A stretch of DNA of 6,315 nucleotides from Thermoplasmata archaeon (lineage in GTDB: Archaea > Thermoplasmatota > E2 > DHVEG-1 > B18-G2), in NCBI GenBank assembly GCA_003651105.1, contig QMTN01000025.1:1-6315 (forward strand), in the 5' to 3' direction. The position numbers were made by a program, and so were the translations under genes. Each line of letters opens with the position of its first letter. Positions within the stretch are counted from its first letter, which is position 1. Of the stretch, positions 5,940-6,315 are shown one piece after another. Under the pieces are notes generated by a model. That model did no database searches and was not told where the DNA came from. It saw nothing but the letters and a program-made list of their open reading frames with translations.

Positions 5940-6315
5940 TCATCTTCTGGATAAGGAACCAATCAGCTTGTACTGAAAGATACCTCCAACTATTATATTG
6001 AGGTGGTAGGTGATGAACCTCCATGCAAGGATCATTATCCCGAGCACCGATCTATCCGGGATTATTGCAGAGTAAAGGATTGCTGAACAACCTTCAGCTA
6101 CCCCACTGCTTCCAGGCGTCAGGGGAATCATGACGATTATCAATAAAAGAATCTGAGCTGATATGGATTGAATGATGATGGGATCTTGATCCAGACCAAG
6201 AAGGATGCATGAAGGTATCAGGAACTCGATGAACCAGAAGGATGTGGTGAGGAGGGCTATGATCAGTATGCCGACCTTGTTCTCTCTCTTGAAGATATCC
6301 CTCGCTCCTTTATGA
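5940..6315 (-). CDS. UPF0104 / AglD-type flippase-like membrane protein, C-terminal part
   Basis: A minus-strand frame is open from the right edge to TGA at 5940-5942, giving the last 124 residues. Three or four hydrophobic segments can be seen. The motif VMIPLTPGSSGVAEG matches the PxPGGxGxxE block of the lysylphosphatidylglycerol synthase transmembrane family (PF03706, also called UPF0104). In archaea this family includes AglD-like proteins linked to glycan or lipid-linked sugar processing, but the substrate cannot be told from this piece. It ends with a short basic tail (SLSRR). The gene converges on mbhM with only 29 nt between stops, so it is not part of the antiporter operon. Confidence 0.85.
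   Translation of the reverse strand, partial: HKGARDIFKRENKVGILIIALLTTSFWFIEFLIPSCILLGLDQDPIIIQSISAQILLLIIVMIPLTPGSSGVAEGCSAILYSAIIPDRSVLGIMILAWRFITYHLNIIVGGIFQYKLIGSLSRR

Noticed and set aside
1..6315. tRNA, rRNA, CRISPR, insertion sequences or integration sites
   Set aside because: No cloverleaf, regular repeats, terminal inverted repeats or transposase-like frames are seen; nearly every base is in a coding gene.

Overview
The window reads as archaeal DNA, probably from a thermophile. The signs are strong GGAGG-type ribosome sites before nearly every gene, two TTG starts, a promoter built on a TATA box, heavy use of AGG/AGA and ATA codons, and a gene set best known from Thermococcus and Pyrococcus. 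The species cannot be placed from the sequence alone; other archaeal lineages that carry group 4 hydrogenases are equally possible.

Layout: (1) 1-448, minus strand, the N-terminal 149 residues of an unrecognised protein running off the left edge. (2) 449-513, a short divergent promoter region centred on the palindromic TATA-like box TTTTAAAA (473-480). (3) 514-5910, plus strand, a tight ten-gene operon matching, in order, subunits A-B-C-D-E-F-G-H-I and then M of the membrane-bound hydrogenase Mbh. A, B, C, F, G and H correspond to Mrp/Mnh subunits E, F, G, B, C and D. D and E correspond to the C-terminal part of MrpA. I is a small connecting subunit and M is the NuoH-like subunit. Eight of the nine junctions overlap by 4-8 nt or abut. 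(4) 5940-6315, minus strand, the C-terminus of an AglD/UPF0104-type membrane protein that converges on the operon.

Together the ten genes encode what looks like a complete Mbh-like membrane arm: a sodium/proton antiporter module (A-H) joined through I and M to the place where a soluble, electron-transferring arm docks. The four peripheral-arm genes of Mbh (J, K, L, N: the NuoB-, NuoC-, NuoD- and NuoI-like subunits) are absent. Flanking genes point the other way, so they cannot lie further along the same operon. The only spaced junction (32 nt, between I and M) is where J-K-L sit in Pyrococcus. The docking signatures of I and M are well kept. The main question raised by this window is therefore whether a peripheral arm is encoded elsewhere, or whether this membrane arm works with a different partner or alone.
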